A DNA stretch of 45,852 bases from positions 506,778 through 552,629 of the forward strand of contig NZ_JAEAMR010000010.1 of NCBI RefSeq assembly GCF_015999245.1. The letters are read 5' to 3'. This document shows positions 16,178 through 24,493 of this stretch, in pieces (position 1 is the stretch's first letter; each line of letters opens with the position of its first letter). A program made the position numbers and the translations under genes. The notes beneath the pieces were generated by a model. It ran no database searches. It worked only from the letters and a program-made list of their open reading frames with translations, and was not told the origin of the DNA. The stretch is from Streptomyces sp. AV19. GTDB taxonomy: Bacteria > Actinomycetota > Actinomycetes > Streptomycetales > Streptomycetaceae.

Positions 16178-16261
16178 TCCTCAAACGCCGGACGGGCTGA
16201 ATTTCAGCCCGTCCGGCGTTTGAGGACGAACGCGGCGCAGCCGCGCGAGAAACGGTGAAAG
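16178..16261. repeat. 24-bp palindrome, micro-hairpin and 18-nt box variant between prcA and lacI
   Basis: 16178-16201 is the exact inverse of 16203-16226 and has the CTCAAACGCCGGAC core; it is the second box of the composite repeat in head-to-head copies and should terminate both prcA and the convergent lacI gene. Next come CGCGGC/GCCGCG with loop GCA (16231-16245) and AAACGGTGAAAG at 16250-16261, a diverged copy of the 18-nt box. This is the same module order as at 39.4 kb. Confidence 0.85.
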
Positions 16262-16298
16262 TGGGGGTACCCCCTCTGGGGGAGGGGCCGGGGCGTCT

Positions 16299-17363
16299 CT
16301 ACTCCACCGCGGGCCCACTCGACCCGCGTACCACCAACTCCACCGGCAGCTCCCCGGCCCCGTCCCCCCGCCCCTCCAGCACCGCCATCAGCGCCCGCAT
16401 CCCCGCTTCGCCCACCGCCTCGGCGGGCAGACGCACCGTCGTCAGCTCGGGGTCGACCGCCGTCGCCAGCGACAGGTCGGTGAAGCCCGTCACCGAGAGA
16501 TCGGCCGGCACCCGCAGGCCCCGTCGCCGCGCGGCCTTGCACGCGCCCGCCGCCAGCATGTCGTCGTCGCAGACCAGCGCCGTCGGCCGTGGGCCGGGGG
16601 AGGCCAGTATCCGCTCCGCCGCCGCCCGTCCCGCGTCCACGTCGAGCGCCGACGGCTCGGTCCGTACCAGAACCGCGTCCGGGACGCCGCGCAGCACCTC
16701 CGACAGGGCCCGGGCCCGGACCCGGAACGTCCACGAGTCGACGTCCGCCGCCAGGTGCGCGAAGCGGCGGTGGCCGAGGGCCAGCAGGTGCTCGGCCACC
16801 TGCCGCATGCCGTCCGCGATGGGCGGATTGACCGTGGCCGCCGCGTCCGTGCCCGCCGGGTCGCTGTCGAGCATGACCAGCGGCAGGCCCCCGGCCCGCA
16901 GGTCCGCCAGCGCGTCGACCGCCATCGAGGACGCGATGACGCCGTCGATCGCCGAGCGCGCGGACGCGAAGGGGTCGCGCGCGGGCCCGATGCCCTCGGG
17001 GGAGGGGTAGAGCAGGACGCCCGCGCCCTGCTCGCCCGCGGCCCGCGCCGCCCCCGCGTAGACCCGGGCGAAGAACTCGTTGGTGAGGGCCGGCACCACC
17101 AGCAGCGCGGTCCGGGTGTGGCCCAGGCGCAGCTCGCGCGCGGCGAGGTTCGGTCGGTAGCCCAGCTCCAGGGCCGCCGCCCGGACGGCCTCCGCGCGGT
17201 GCTCCGAGACCCGTCCGCGCCATTTGTCCCCCATGACCAGGGATACTGTCGCCTGGGAAACACCGGCCGCGCGGGCCACGTCCCGGCTGGTCGCCCGGGC
17301 GGGCGTCGCGTGCGCGCCCCGCACCGTGGGCCATCGCCCACCGGTCTTCTCGCCCTTCGTCAC
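16299..17363 (-). CDS. LacI-family transcriptional regulator
   Basis: A 354-residue repressor. After a 20-residue tail the helix-turn-helix reads RATSRDVARAAGVSQATVSLVM, followed by the hinge helix ...YRPNLAARELR. The rest is a periplasmic-binding-protein fold with TALLVVPALTNEFFARV, the sugar-binding-type loops LVMLDSD and DVDSWTFR, and the closing VTGFTDLSLATAVDPELTTVR. GTG 17363 is preferred (purine-rich GGAAGGGGG about 10 nt upstream); ATG 17420, right beside the operator, is possible and would add 19 residues. It is divergent from an MFS transporter and a 27-bp dyad lies between, so it likely represses that transporter. Ligand unknown; a sugar or nucleoside is typical. Confidence 0.88.
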   Translation of the reverse strand: MTKGEKTGGRWPTVRGAHATPARATSRDVARAAGVSQATVSLVMGDKWRGRVSEHRAEAVRAAALELGYRPNLAARELRLGHTRTALLVVPALTNEFFARVYAGAARAAGEQGAGVLLYPSPEGIGPARDPFASARSAIDGVIASSMAVDALADLRAGGLPLVMLDSDPAGTDAAATVNPPIADGMRQVAEHLLALGHRRFAHLAADVDSWTFRVRARALSEVLRGVPDAVLVRTEPSALDVDAGRAAAERILASPGPRPTALVCDDDMLAAGACKAARRRGLRVPADLSVTGFTDLSLATAVDPELTTVRLPAEAVGEAGMRALMAVLEGRGDGAGELPVELVVRGSSGPAVE

Positions 17364-17422
17364 CGCTGTGACGCCCCCTTCCGTGGCTTGTCCACGGGTG
17401 GACCCGTGAGCTACCGGCATGG

Positions 17423-17449
17423 TACGTATAACGGCCGAAGTTATACGTA
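17423..17449. promoter_or_regulatory. LacI operator dyad between lacI and MFS genes
   Basis: TACGTATAAC (17423-17432) and its exact inverse GTTATACGTA (17440-17449) flank a 7-nt GC-rich centre, in an AT island within high-GC DNA. Each arm holds TATAAC on one strand, a near-consensus -10, so a bound repressor would cover both divergent promoters. ATG 17420 is only 3 nt away. Confidence 0.75.
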
Positions 17450-17474
17450 AAACCACACCACCGAGAGGGACACG

Positions 17475-18734
17475 ATGGCAGCCGGCTACGGCGACATGCT
17501 GAGGACGCGGTACGCGGCGCGACTGCTCACGGGCACCCTGGTGGGCCGGCTGCCCACCGCCACCGCCGCGCTCGCGATCGTGCTGTTCGCCCGCGCCGAG
17601 GGCGGCAGCTACACCCTCGCGAGCGCCCTGTCGGCCACCTACGGCGTCGCCAACGCCTTCGGGCAGCCGCTGCTCGGCCGGGCCGTGGACCTGCGCGGCC
17701 AGCCGAAGGTGATGCTGCCCGCGGCGATCCTCTCCGCGCTCGGCATGGGGCTCTTCGCCGTCGTCGGCCTGGAGCCGCTGCCCGTCGCCTACGCCGCGAT
17801 GATCGTCGCCGGTTTCTTCACCCCGCCGCTGGAGGGCGGCCTGCGGGCCCTGTGGCCGTCCGTCCTCAAGGACGAGGGCCGCATCCACGCCGCGTACGCT
17901 CTCGACGCCGTCGCGCAGGAAGTCATGTACGCGGCCGGGCCGCTGATCGTGATGCTGATCGTCCACGAGTGGTCCGCGTCCGCCGCGCTGCTGGTCATCA
18001 ACGTCCTGGGCGTCCTCGGCGCGCTGGCCGTCGTCACCTCGGCGCCCTCCCGCCGGTGGCGCAGCGAGCCCCGCGAGGCCCACTGGCTGGGCGCGCTGCG
18101 CTCGCGTGGTCTGCTGGTCGTGCTCGGCACCTTCTTCTTCGTCGGCTCGGCCCTCGGCTCCATAGCCGTGGCCGCCGTCGCCTACGCCGACACCCACGGC
18201 AACGAGATGATCTCCAGTTACATCCTCTCGGCCCTCAGCGCCGGAGCCCTGGTGGGCGGCGTCGTCTACGGCGGCCGGCAGTGGGCCGGCAGCCCGGAGA
18301 ACCGGCTGCGGGTGATCGTCGGTCTGCTCGCGGTCGGCTACCTGCCGTTGCTCATCACGCCCGGCGTCGTCGCGATGACGGTCCTGGCCGGAGTGGCCGG
18401 CATCTTCCTCGCGCCCGCGCTCGCCTGTGCCTTCGTCGTCGTGGACCGGCACGCGCCGCGCGGCACCGCCACCGAGGCGTTCTCCTGGCTGATCACCTCC
18501 TTCGGCGTCGGCGCCTCCATCGGCACCGGCATCGTCGGCCCGGCCGTCGAGGCCGGCGGCGCCCGGGCCGGGTTCGCGGTGGCCGCGGGAAGCGGCGTGG
18601 CCGCCGTGCTCGTGCTGCTCGCCGCCCGGCGCGCGCTGTCCGCCCCCGAGGGCCCGTCGGCCGTCGTCGCGCGGTCGGAAAATGATCGGAACGCCGCTGT
18701 CGAACCCGGTTTCAGCGCAGGGCATCAGGCGTAG
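17475..18734 (+). CDS. Major facilitator superfamily transporter
   Basis: A 419-residue inner-membrane protein with about 12 hydrophobic helices. Helices 1-2 surround GRLPTATAALAIVLFARA and the loop GRAVDLRGQPKV, which resembles motif A of MFS exporters; the central cytoplasmic loop contains SAPSRRWRSEPRE. The best guess by family is a drug/sugar exporter, but the substrate is unknown. ATG 17475 follows GAGGGA. It is divergent from the LacI gene and shares its dyad, so it should respond to the LacI ligand. Its stop is 9 nt before pafA, so transcripts from this gene very probably read into pafA. Confidence 0.85.
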   Translation: MAAGYGDMLRTRYAARLLTGTLVGRLPTATAALAIVLFARAEGGSYTLASALSATYGVANAFGQPLLGRAVDLRGQPKVMLPAAILSALGMGLFAVVGLEPLPVAYAAMIVAGFFTPPLEGGLRALWPSVLKDEGRIHAAYALDAVAQEVMYAAGPLIVMLIVHEWSASAALLVINVLGVLGALAVVTSAPSRRWRSEPREAHWLGALRSRGLLVVLGTFFFVGSALGSIAVAAVAYADTHGNEMISSYILSALSAGALVGGVVYGGRQWAGSPENRLRVIVGLLAVGYLPLLITPGVVAMTVLAGVAGIFLAPALACAFVVVDRHAPRGTATEAFSWLITSFGVGASIGTGIVGPAVEAGGARAGFAVAAGSGVAAVLVLLAARRALSAPEGPSAVVARSENDRNAAVEPGFSAGHQA

Positions 18735-18737
18735 TGT
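18732..18737 (+). promoter_or_regulatory. Candidate -10 for a leaderless pafA transcript
   Basis: TAGTGT overlaps the MFS stop codon and ends 6 nt before ATG 18744; pafA has no clear ribosome-binding site. The -35 region is weak, so this is a possible second promoter besides read-through. Confidence 0.45.
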
Positions 18738-18743
18738 TCAGGC

Positions 18744-20105
18744 ATGGACCGCCGCATTTTCGGGCTGGAGAACGAGTACGGCGTCACGTGCACCTTCAGG
18801 GGACAGCGCCGGCTGTCCCCTGACGAAGTGGCGCGGTACCTCTTCCGTCGTGTCGTTTCCTGGGGCCGCAGCAGCAATGTCTTCCTGCGCAACGGCGCCC
18901 GTCTCTACCTCGATGTGGGATCGCACCCGGAATACGCAACTCCGGAGTGCGACAACGTGACCGAGCTGGTCACCCACGACAAGGCGGGCGAGCGCATTCT
19001 CGAGGGCCTGCTCGTCGATGCCGAACGCCGCCTGCACGAGGAGGGAATCGCGGGCGACGTCTACCTCTTCAAGAACAACACCGATTCGGCGGGGAACTCC
19101 TACGGCTGCCACGAGAACTATCTCGTGGCCAGACACGGGGAGTTCTCCCGTCTCGCGGACATCCTCATCCCCTTCCTGGTCACCCGGCAGTTGATCTGTG
19201 GTGCCGGCAAGGTCCTCCAGACTCCGCGCGGCGCCGTCTACTGCGTCAGCCAGCGCGCCGAGCACATCTGGGAGGGCGTCAGTTCCGCCACCACCCGCTC
19301 GCGTCCGATCATCAACACCCGGGACGAGCCGCACGCCGACGCCGAGCGCTACCGCCGCCTGCACGTGATCGTCGGCGACTCCAACATGTCGGAGACCACG
19401 ATGCTGCTCAAGGTCGGGGCCACCGACCTCGTGCTGCGCATGATCGAGGCCGGCACCGTGATGCGCGACCTGACCCTGGAGAACCCCATCCGGGCCATCC
19501 GCGAGGTCAGTCACGACACCACCGGCCGGCGCAAGGTGCGCCTCGCCAGCGGCCGCGAGGCCTCGGCCCTGGAGGTGCAGCAGGAGTACTACGAGAAGGC
19601 CGTGGACTTCTGCGAGCGCCGCGGCATCCGCACCGGCACCGTCGAGCGCGTCCTGGAGCTGTGGGGCCGCGCCCTGGAGGCGATCCGCGACGAGGACCTG
19701 GACCGGATCTCCACCGAGATCGACTGGGTGATGAAGTACCGGCTGATCGAGGGCTACCGGGCCAAGAACAACATCACCATGTCCCACCCGAGGGTGGCCC
19801 AGATAGACCTGGCGTACCACGACATCCACCGCCGCCGGGGGCTGTACTACCTGCTGGAGCGGCGCGGCCAGGCCGCACGGGTGTGCAACGACCTGAAGAT
19901 CTTCGAGGGCAAGTCCGTTCCCCCGCAGACCACCAGGGCCAGGCTGCGCGGCGATTTCATCCGGCGCGCACAGGAACAGCGCCGGGACTTCACCGTTGAC
20001 TGGGTGCATCTCAAGCTCAATGACCAGGCACAGCGCACGGTGTTGTGCAAGGACCCGTTCCGGTCGGTCGACGACCGGGTGGAAAAGCTGATCGCCGGAA
20101 TGTAG
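18744..20105 (+). CDS. pafA: Pup-protein ligase PafA
   Basis: A 453-residue enzyme that uses ATP to join the C-terminal glutamate side chain of Pup to substrate lysines. The fold is the same as that of Dop. Seen: FGLENEYG with catalytic Glu9, NGARLYLDVGSHPEYATPECD with Asp57 (the catalytic base; numbered 64 in M. tuberculosis), YLFKNNTDSAGNSYG, and IINTRDEPHADAERYR. The long Dop loop before the NGARLY motif is absent, which separates the two paralogues. ATG 18744 matches homologue length. It sits 9 nt behind an MFS gene and ends in a strong terminator, away from dop-pup-prcBA by 2.6 kb, so its expression could be set independently. Confidence 0.97.
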   Translation: MDRRIFGLENEYGVTCTFRGQRRLSPDEVARYLFRRVVSWGRSSNVFLRNGARLYLDVGSHPEYATPECDNVTELVTHDKAGERILEGLLVDAERRLHEEGIAGDVYLFKNNTDSAGNSYGCHENYLVARHGEFSRLADILIPFLVTRQLICGAGKVLQTPRGAVYCVSQRAEHIWEGVSSATTRSRPIINTRDEPHADAERYRRLHVIVGDSNMSETTMLLKVGATDLVLRMIEAGTVMRDLTLENPIRAIREVSHDTTGRRKVRLASGREASALEVQQEYYEKAVDFCERRGIRTGTVERVLELWGRALEAIRDEDLDRISTEIDWVMKYRLIEGYRAKNNITMSHPRVAQIDLAYHDIHRRRGLYYLLERRGQAARVCNDLKIFEGKSVPPQTTRARLRGDFIRRAQEQRRDFTVDWVHLKLNDQAQRTVLCKDPFRSVDDRVEKLIAGM

Positions 20106-20115
20106 CGGAGCCATC

Positions 20116-20145
20116 GGTGCGCCGGGCCTTCACGCCCGGCGCACC
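20116..20145 (+). terminator. Terminator of pafA
   Basis: Perfect 12-bp stem GGTGCGCCGGGC (20116-20127) with GCCCGGCGCACC (20134-20145), 6-nt loop, 10 nt after the pafA stop. No T tract. Confidence 0.8.
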
Positions 20146-20162
20146 GTCATGTGCGGAGGGAG

Positions 20163-20190
20163 TTGATCGGGCCGGTATTGGCCGTAGAGT
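20163..20190 (+). promoter_or_regulatory. Promoter of the FKBP lipoprotein gene
   Basis: TTGATC (20163-20168), 16-nt spacer and TAGAGT (20185-20190): a good housekeeping-type promoter. The start would be near 20197, leaving a 35-nt leader. Confidence 0.6.
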
Positions 20191-20231
20191 GGCGGGCACT
20201 GTTCAGCCACCCCCTAGCCCGAGTTGGACCG

Positions 20232-21272
20232 ATGCTGCGATTCACCGCGGGACGAATCCCGCACTCCCGTACCCGTTCGAGGAGCACGCACCGGGCGTCG
20301 CGCCGTCTGGCGACCGCGCTGGCCGTGCCCGTCCTGCTGCTGACCGCCGCCGCGTGCGGGTCCGACGACGGTGGCGGCGGTTCCGGTTCCGGGATCTCGG
20401 TGGAGGGGGCCTTCGGGGAGACGCCGAAGATCTCGGTCTCGAAGGACGCCGAGGTGCCGTCCGAGATGAAGGTCAGCACGCTGACCGAGGGCAAGGGCGC
20501 GACGGTGGCCAAGGGCGAGTTCGTCCGCTTCGACTACGCGGTGCAGGCCGCCAAGGAGGGCATGACGGCCCAGGGGTCGTGGGCCCCGACCCCTGGTGCC
20601 CCCGCCAAGGGGCCGCGCCGCTCGATGGTGCAGCAGGTGGGCGGCTCCGGTTCGGTGCCTCCCACGGTGTTCAACTCGCTGGCGGGCCGCAAGGTCGGCA
20701 GCCGGGTATGGGTCGAGGGCACGGTCAAGTCGCTGTACGGCGACCAGCTTCCGCAGGGGCTCAACCCCGACGACGGCCTGGTCTGGGTCCTCGACGTGGT
20801 GAACGCGGCGAAGATCGACCCGAAGGGCGAGGCCAAGGGCGAGCAGGCCAAGCCCGAGGCGGGCATGCCGGAGGTCAAGGTGGAGCCGGGGAAGGCCGCC
20901 GAGATCACGATCCCCAAGGGGGAGAAGCCGCCCAAGGAGCTCAAGGAGCAGGTGCTGATCAAGGGCGACGGCCCGGAGCTCAAGGCGGGCGACGGCCTGG
21001 TCGGCCAGTACACGGGCGTGTTCTGGGACGGCGGCAAGAAGTTCGACTCCTCCTGGGACCACAAGCCCGCGCCCGGCGCCACGGGCTTCCAGATCGGCAC
21101 CTCCTCGGTGATCGCGGGCTGGGACAAGGGCCTGGTGGGCAAGCACGTCGGGGACCGCGTCCTGATGGTCATCCCGCCGGACCTGGCGTACGGCGACACC
21201 CCGCCGCCCGGCAGCAACATCCCCAAGGGGGCCACGCTGGTCTTCGTCGTGGACATCGTGGGCAAGGTCTGA
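20232..21272 (+). CDS. FKBP-type peptidyl-prolyl isomerase lipoprotein with two FKBP domains
   Basis: A 346-residue secreted lipoprotein that should speed cis-trans proline isomerisation of exported proteins at the outer membrane face. The N-terminus has an Arg-rich tail, a hydrophobic stretch and lipobox LTAAAC, then Gly/Ser linker. Residues about 75-200 form a degenerate FKBP-like domain: the spacing fits but the aromatic drug-pocket residues are mostly lost. Residues about 235-346 form a canonical domain with VTGVFWDGGKKFDSSW-like core, VIAGWDKGLVG and LAYGDTPPPG-type loops. ATG 20232 is the start; the Shine-Dalgarno is weak. A cytosolic FKBP follows 58 nt downstream. The paired FKBPs sit between pafA and pafBC, as in other streptomycetes to my knowledge. 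Confidence 0.88.
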   Translation: MLRFTAGRIPHSRTRSRSTHRASRRLATALAVPVLLLTAAACGSDDGGGGSGSGISVEGAFGETPKISVSKDAEVPSEMKVSTLTEGKGATVAKGEFVRFDYAVQAAKEGMTAQGSWAPTPGAPAKGPRRSMVQQVGGSGSVPPTVFNSLAGRKVGSRVWVEGTVKSLYGDQLPQGLNPDDGLVWVLDVVNAAKIDPKGEAKGEQAKPEAGMPEVKVEPGKAAEITIPKGEKPPKELKEQVLIKGDGPELKAGDGLVGQYTGVFWDGGKKFDSSWDHKPAPGATGFQIGTSSVIAGWDKGLVGKHVGDRVLMVIPPDLAYGDTPPPGSNIPKGATLVFVVDIVGKV

Positions 21273-21330
21273 TCGCCGATCTGCGAAACTTGCACGGTTG
21301 TCCGCAGAATCCGTTCGTAGGAGCACTTAC

Positions 21331-21705
21331 GTGAACATCGACAAGCCCGAGATCGACTTCCCCGAGGGGCCGGCCCCGTCCGACCTGGAGATCGTCGACC
21401 TCTGGGAGGGCGACGGCGCGGTGGCCAAGGCCGGCGACTTCGTCAAGGTCCACTACGTGGGCGTCGCCTACTCCACCGGTGAGGAGTTCGACGCGAGCTG
21501 GAACCGGGGCAACCCGCTGGAGTTCCAGCTGGGCGCCGGCCAGGTCATCGTGGGCTGGGACAAGGGCATCCAGGGCATGAAGGTCGGCGGCCGCCGCCGG
21601 CTGACCATCCCCGCCCACCTCGCGTACGGCGACCGCGGCGCCGGCGGCGGCCGCATCGCCCCGGGCGAGACGCTGATCTTCGTCTGCGACCTGATCGCCG
21701 TCTGA
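21331..21705 (+). CDS. Cytosolic FKBP-type peptidyl-prolyl cis-trans isomerase
   Basis: A 124-residue single-domain FKBP12-like isomerase with no signal peptide. The pocket residues are present: Y in VHYVGVAYSTGEEFDASW, F/D of EFDAS, VIVGWDKGIQGMKVGG, and LAYGDRGAG. It should fold cytosolic or ribosome-bound clients and bind FK506. GTG 21331 has GTAGGAG 7-8 nt upstream; the frame extends to TTG 21298 without support. It probably shares the promoter of the FKBP lipoprotein gene and is followed at once by a strong terminator. Confidence 0.95.
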   Translation: MNIDKPEIDFPEGPAPSDLEIVDLWEGDGAVAKAGDFVKVHYVGVAYSTGEEFDASWNRGNPLEFQLGAGQVIVGWDKGIQGMKVGGRRRLTIPAHLAYGDRGAGGGRIAPGETLIFVCDLIAV

Positions 21706-21722
21706 GTCCCGGCAGCACCTCC

Positions 21723-21760
21723 CCGAGGGCCCGCGCTTCGTGCGCGGGCCCTCGGCTTTT
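21723..21760 (+). terminator. Strong intrinsic terminator after the FKBP genes
   Basis: GAGGGCCCGCGC (21725-21736) pairs with GCGCGGGCCCTC (21742-21753), extended by CC/GG, loop TTCGT, followed by TTTT at 21757-21760. It separates the FKBP unit from pafBC. Confidence 0.88.
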
Positions 21761-21827
21761 GCCGTGCGACGCCCGAGCGGTACGGTCATCGGTTGAAAGA
21801 ACATGAGAAGAGGGCGAGAGGGCGTCG

Positions 21828-22817
21828 ATGGCGATTGCCAAGGCCGAGCGGCTGATGAACCTGGCGCTGTGCCTGCTGGGGACGCGTCGTCCGCTCAGCA
21901 AGCGGGAGTTGCGGGCGTCCATCGAGGCTTATATCGAGGCCTTCGGGGTTGACGTTCACGACGCGGTGGCGCCCGGCGGCAGTGACGACGCCTTCAACCG
22001 CATGTTCGAGCGCGACAAGGAAGACCTCCGCGAGCTCGGCCTGATCATCGAGACCGTCGAGGGCGTGGACGGCGAGACCGGCTACGTGGCCCGCCGCGAC
22101 AGCAACCGGCTCCCCCCGATCACCCTCGACGCCGAGGAGGCCGCGGCCCTGGGCCTGGCGGCCAAGGTCTGGCAGCAGGCCCGGCTCGCGGCCGCCGCCA
22201 GCGGCGCCCTGCAGAAGCTGCGCGCGGCCGGCATGCCCGAGGCCGAGGACGCGTACGAGGGCCACGGCGCGCTGGAGCCGCGCATCCCCGTCCACGAGGC
22301 CGCTTTCGAGCCGCTGATGCTCGCGGCCCGCGACCGGCGCCCCGTCGTCTTCGACTACCGCAAGGCCAACGCCGCCGAGCCCGAGCAGCGGCACGTCGAG
22401 CCGTGGACGCTGGAGTGCTGGCGCGGCCACTGGTACCTCGCGGGCTGGGACCGCGACCGCGGCGCCGAGCGCGTCTTCAGGCTCTCCCGGATCACCGGCC
22501 GCGTCCGCTCCCGCGCCCTGCCCTTCACCGCGCCCGTCCCCGACCACGTCACCGTCCGCGAGACCGTCGAGACCTGGGCGGGCGAGACGGCCACCGGGAC
22601 CGCGCGGATCAAGGTCCGGGCCGGGCACGGCTATCCGCTGCGCGCCCGCGCCACCGCGCTGCACGACCTCGGCGGCGGCTGGGACGAGCTGGAGATCCCG
22701 TACGGGCACGGGCTGGACGCCTGGCTCGTCGAGTTCGGCCCGGACGTCGTCGTCCTGGAACCCGCCGAGCTGCGGGACGGCGTACTCGACCGGCTGCGTG
22801 CCGTGGCCAAGGGCTGA
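21828..22817 (+). CDS. pafB: WYL-domain transcriptional activator PafB
   Basis: A 329-residue regulator that works as a heterodimer with PafC and activates the LexA-independent DNA-damage response, probably after binding single-stranded DNA through WYL. The N-terminal winged helix begins KAERLMNLALCLLGTRRPLSKREL; the WYL domain has PVVFDYRKAN, HVEPW, and the signature HWYLAGWDRDRGAERVFRLSRI; the rest is the WCX C-terminal domain. ATG 21828 follows AGAGGGCG. The PafC gene starts 21 nt after its stop. Despite the name, PafBC is not part of the pupylation chemistry. In this window three repair genes carry PafBC-type promoters. Confidence 0.94.
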   Translation: MAIAKAERLMNLALCLLGTRRPLSKRELRASIEAYIEAFGVDVHDAVAPGGSDDAFNRMFERDKEDLRELGLIIETVEGVDGETGYVARRDSNRLPPITLDAEEAAALGLAAKVWQQARLAAAASGALQKLRAAGMPEAEDAYEGHGALEPRIPVHEAAFEPLMLAARDRRPVVFDYRKANAAEPEQRHVEPWTLECWRGHWYLAGWDRDRGAERVFRLSRITGRVRSRALPFTAPVPDHVTVRETVETWAGETATGTARIKVRAGHGYPLRARATALHDLGGGWDELEIPYGHGLDAWLVEFGPDVVVLEPAELRDGVLDRLRAVAKG

Positions 22818-22838
22818 AGGGATCGGGAGCGACTTCTC

Positions 22839-23801
22839 ATGGCAGGAAACGCCATCGACCAGACCCGGCGCATGCTGTCGCTGGTCACCTATCTGCGCGA
22901 GCGCCCCGGCGCCCGCGTCGCCGACGTGGCGCGCGCCTTCGGCATCACCGAGGACGAGCTGATCGGCGACCTCGACGTGCTGCCGATGTGCGGCACCAGC
23001 TTCCGCGGCGGTGACCTGCTGGACATCGACACCGACGGCGACCGCATCTGGTGGCACAACCCGGACGCGTCCGGCACCAGCACCGGCGAGCCGCTGCGGC
23101 TGGCCGCCGACGAGGCCACCGCGCTGCTGGTGGCCGCGCGGGCCGTGGCCACGCTGCCGGGCCTGCGCGAGGGCGACCGGAACGCGCTGGTCCGCGCCAC
23201 GGCCAAGATCGAGGCCGCCGCCGGGGAGACGGCGGGCGCCAGCTCCCGGCTCTCGGTGACCTTCGAGTCCGAGGGCGGGGTCTTCGCCGACGTCGACCGG
23301 GCCATCGCCGAGCGCCGCCGGCTCTGGGTGCGCTACTACTCGCCCGCCCGCGACGAGCTCACCGAGCGCGAGGTCGACCCCGTCCGGCTGTTCGCCGTCG
23401 GCCACACCTACATGGAGGCGTGGTGCCGGCTCTCGGAGGCCCGGCGCACCTTCCGCCTCGACCGGGTGGCCGAGATCCGGCTGCTCGACGAGCCCGCCGA
23501 CCCGCCGCCGGTCGAGCCGCGCGACCTGTCCGCGGGGCTGGTGCAGCCGGCCGCCGAGGACCCGGAGGTCGTCGTCGAGGTGGGACCGGGCGGCCGCTGG
23601 GTCGCCGAGTACTACCCGCACGACAGCGCCGAGGAACTGCCCGGCGGCGGCCTGCGGATCACGCTGCGCACCCCCGACCCGGCCTCGCTGCGCCGGCTGG
23701 CGCTGCGGCTCGGCCGGGACGGCCGGATCGTCTCCCCGCCGGAGCTGGCCGCGAGCGCCCGGGAGGCGGCGCGCGAGGCCCTCGCGGCGTACGGCGAGTG
23801 A
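22839..23801 (+). CDS. pafC: WYL-domain transcriptional activator PafC
   Basis: A 320-residue partner of PafB. The N-terminal winged helix reads IDQTRRMLSLVTYLRERPGARVADVARAFG; the WYL domain is degenerate at the signature (VGHTYMEAWCRLSEARRTFRLDRV in place of W-Y-L), which is usual for PafC. The C-terminal WCX domain ends at about residue 315. ATG 22839 is close behind pafB (21 nt). Both subunits are needed for binding, because each recognises part of the promoter spacer. A small zinc-ribbon gene starts 17 nt after its stop and is probably co-transcribed. Confidence 0.94.
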   Translation: MAGNAIDQTRRMLSLVTYLRERPGARVADVARAFGITEDELIGDLDVLPMCGTSFRGGDLLDIDTDGDRIWWHNPDASGTSTGEPLRLAADEATALLVAARAVATLPGLREGDRNALVRATAKIEAAAGETAGASSRLSVTFESEGGVFADVDRAIAERRRLWVRYYSPARDELTEREVDPVRLFAVGHTYMEAWCRLSEARRTFRLDRVAEIRLLDEPADPPPVEPRDLSAGLVQPAAEDPEVVVEVGPGGRWVAEYYPHDSAEELPGGGLRITLRTPDPASLRRLALRLGRDGRIVSPPELAASAREAAREALAAYGE

Positions 23802-23818
23802 GGAGGGCGAGGGGGCGC

Positions 23819-24079
23819 GTGACGGACGCCATGTCCAATGCCATGGACAACGCCATGGACGCGGCGGTCTTCAAGGCCGCCTGCCCCGACTGCCGGGGCT
23901 GCTTCGAGCTGACGGCGGGGGCGCTGCGGCTGGCGATCGGCGCGAGCCGGCGCACCACGTTCTACTCGTTCACCTGCCCGGCCTGCGGCGCGGCCGTCCG
24001 CAAACCGGCGGGGGAGCGGATCGTCGAGCTGCTCACCGGCGGCGGGGTGCGCACCCTGCGGCTGTACTCGACCGCCTGA
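23819..24079 (+). CDS. Small zinc-ribbon protein following pafC
   Basis: An 86-residue protein of unknown function with CPDCRGC near residues 22-28 and FTCPACGA at 51-58: two knuckles that can bind one zinc ion. Between them is a short beta-rich stretch. GTG 23819 is preferred (purine-rich GAGGGGG about 4 nt upstream) because it gives a compact protein; the alternative in-frame ATG lies 12 nt later. The N-terminus has a curious MSNAMDNAMDAA repeat. It probably belongs to the pafBC transcript. It may bind nucleic acid or another protein; this is a guess. Confidence 0.72.
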   Translation: MTDAMSNAMDNAMDAAVFKAACPDCRGCFELTAGALRLAIGASRRTTFYSFTCPACGAAVRKPAGERIVELLTGGGVRTLRLYSTA

Positions 24080-24101
24080 CGTGCCGCTCCGTCCGCCCCG
24101 G

Positions 24102-24107
24102 TAGGTT
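24102..24107 (+). promoter_or_regulatory. -10 box for a leaderless small membrane protein gene
   Basis: TAGGTT ends 7 nt before ATG 24115, where there is no ribosome-binding site. Confidence 0.5.
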
Positions 24108-24114
24108 GGCCCCC

Positions 24115-24330
24115 ATGCTCTACCCCATGCTCGCCGTCGCCCTCGCCTTCTGCGGCATCGCCGTCCTCGGCGTCCTGTCCGCCCGCGTCCTGGCGGAAGT
24201 GCGGCGGCTGGCGCGGCAGGTCGAGGAGAGTTCGCACAGGATCACCCGGGCGAGCGAGGACCTCGAACGGGCCGCGGTGCCGCTCGCGGCCGAGGCGGCA
24301 CGGGTCGCGCAGGGCGTCCGGGGGGAGTGA
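24115..24330 (+). CDS. Small single-pass membrane protein
   Basis: A 71-residue protein with one N-terminal hydrophobic helix (residues about 1-25, ending LSARVL) and a charged, heptad-like helical tail (EVRRLARQVEESSHRITRASEDLERAA). This looks like a short membrane-anchored coiled coil; no family was recognised. The region before it matches a leaderless promoter. It lies between the pafBC cluster and tatA and could equally be a minor structural or regulatory protein. Confidence 0.6.
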   Translation: MLYPMLAVALAFCGIAVLGVLSARVLAEVRRLARQVEESSHRITRASEDLERAAVPLAAEAARVAQGVRGE

Positions 24331-24455
24331 CGGGCGGGCCGGGAGCGGCCGGCGCCCGTCTCCTGCGCCGGGAATCCGGGCGGTACGCTGGTGCGGGTGA
24401 CCCTGCCGACGAAGCGGAGGGTCGCAAGCGGGAACGCGGGAAGGACGCGCGGGGA

Positions 24456-24486
24456 TTGCCGGGCGTTCACCCCTGCGCGTTACGAT
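24456..24486 (+). promoter_or_regulatory. Candidate promoter of the tatAC unit
   Basis: TTGCCG (24456-24461) and TACGAT (24481-24486) with a 19-nt spacer. A start near 24493 would leave a leader of about 77 nt that holds the mini-ORF below. Confidence 0.45.
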
Positions 24487-24493
24487 CGCTGCC

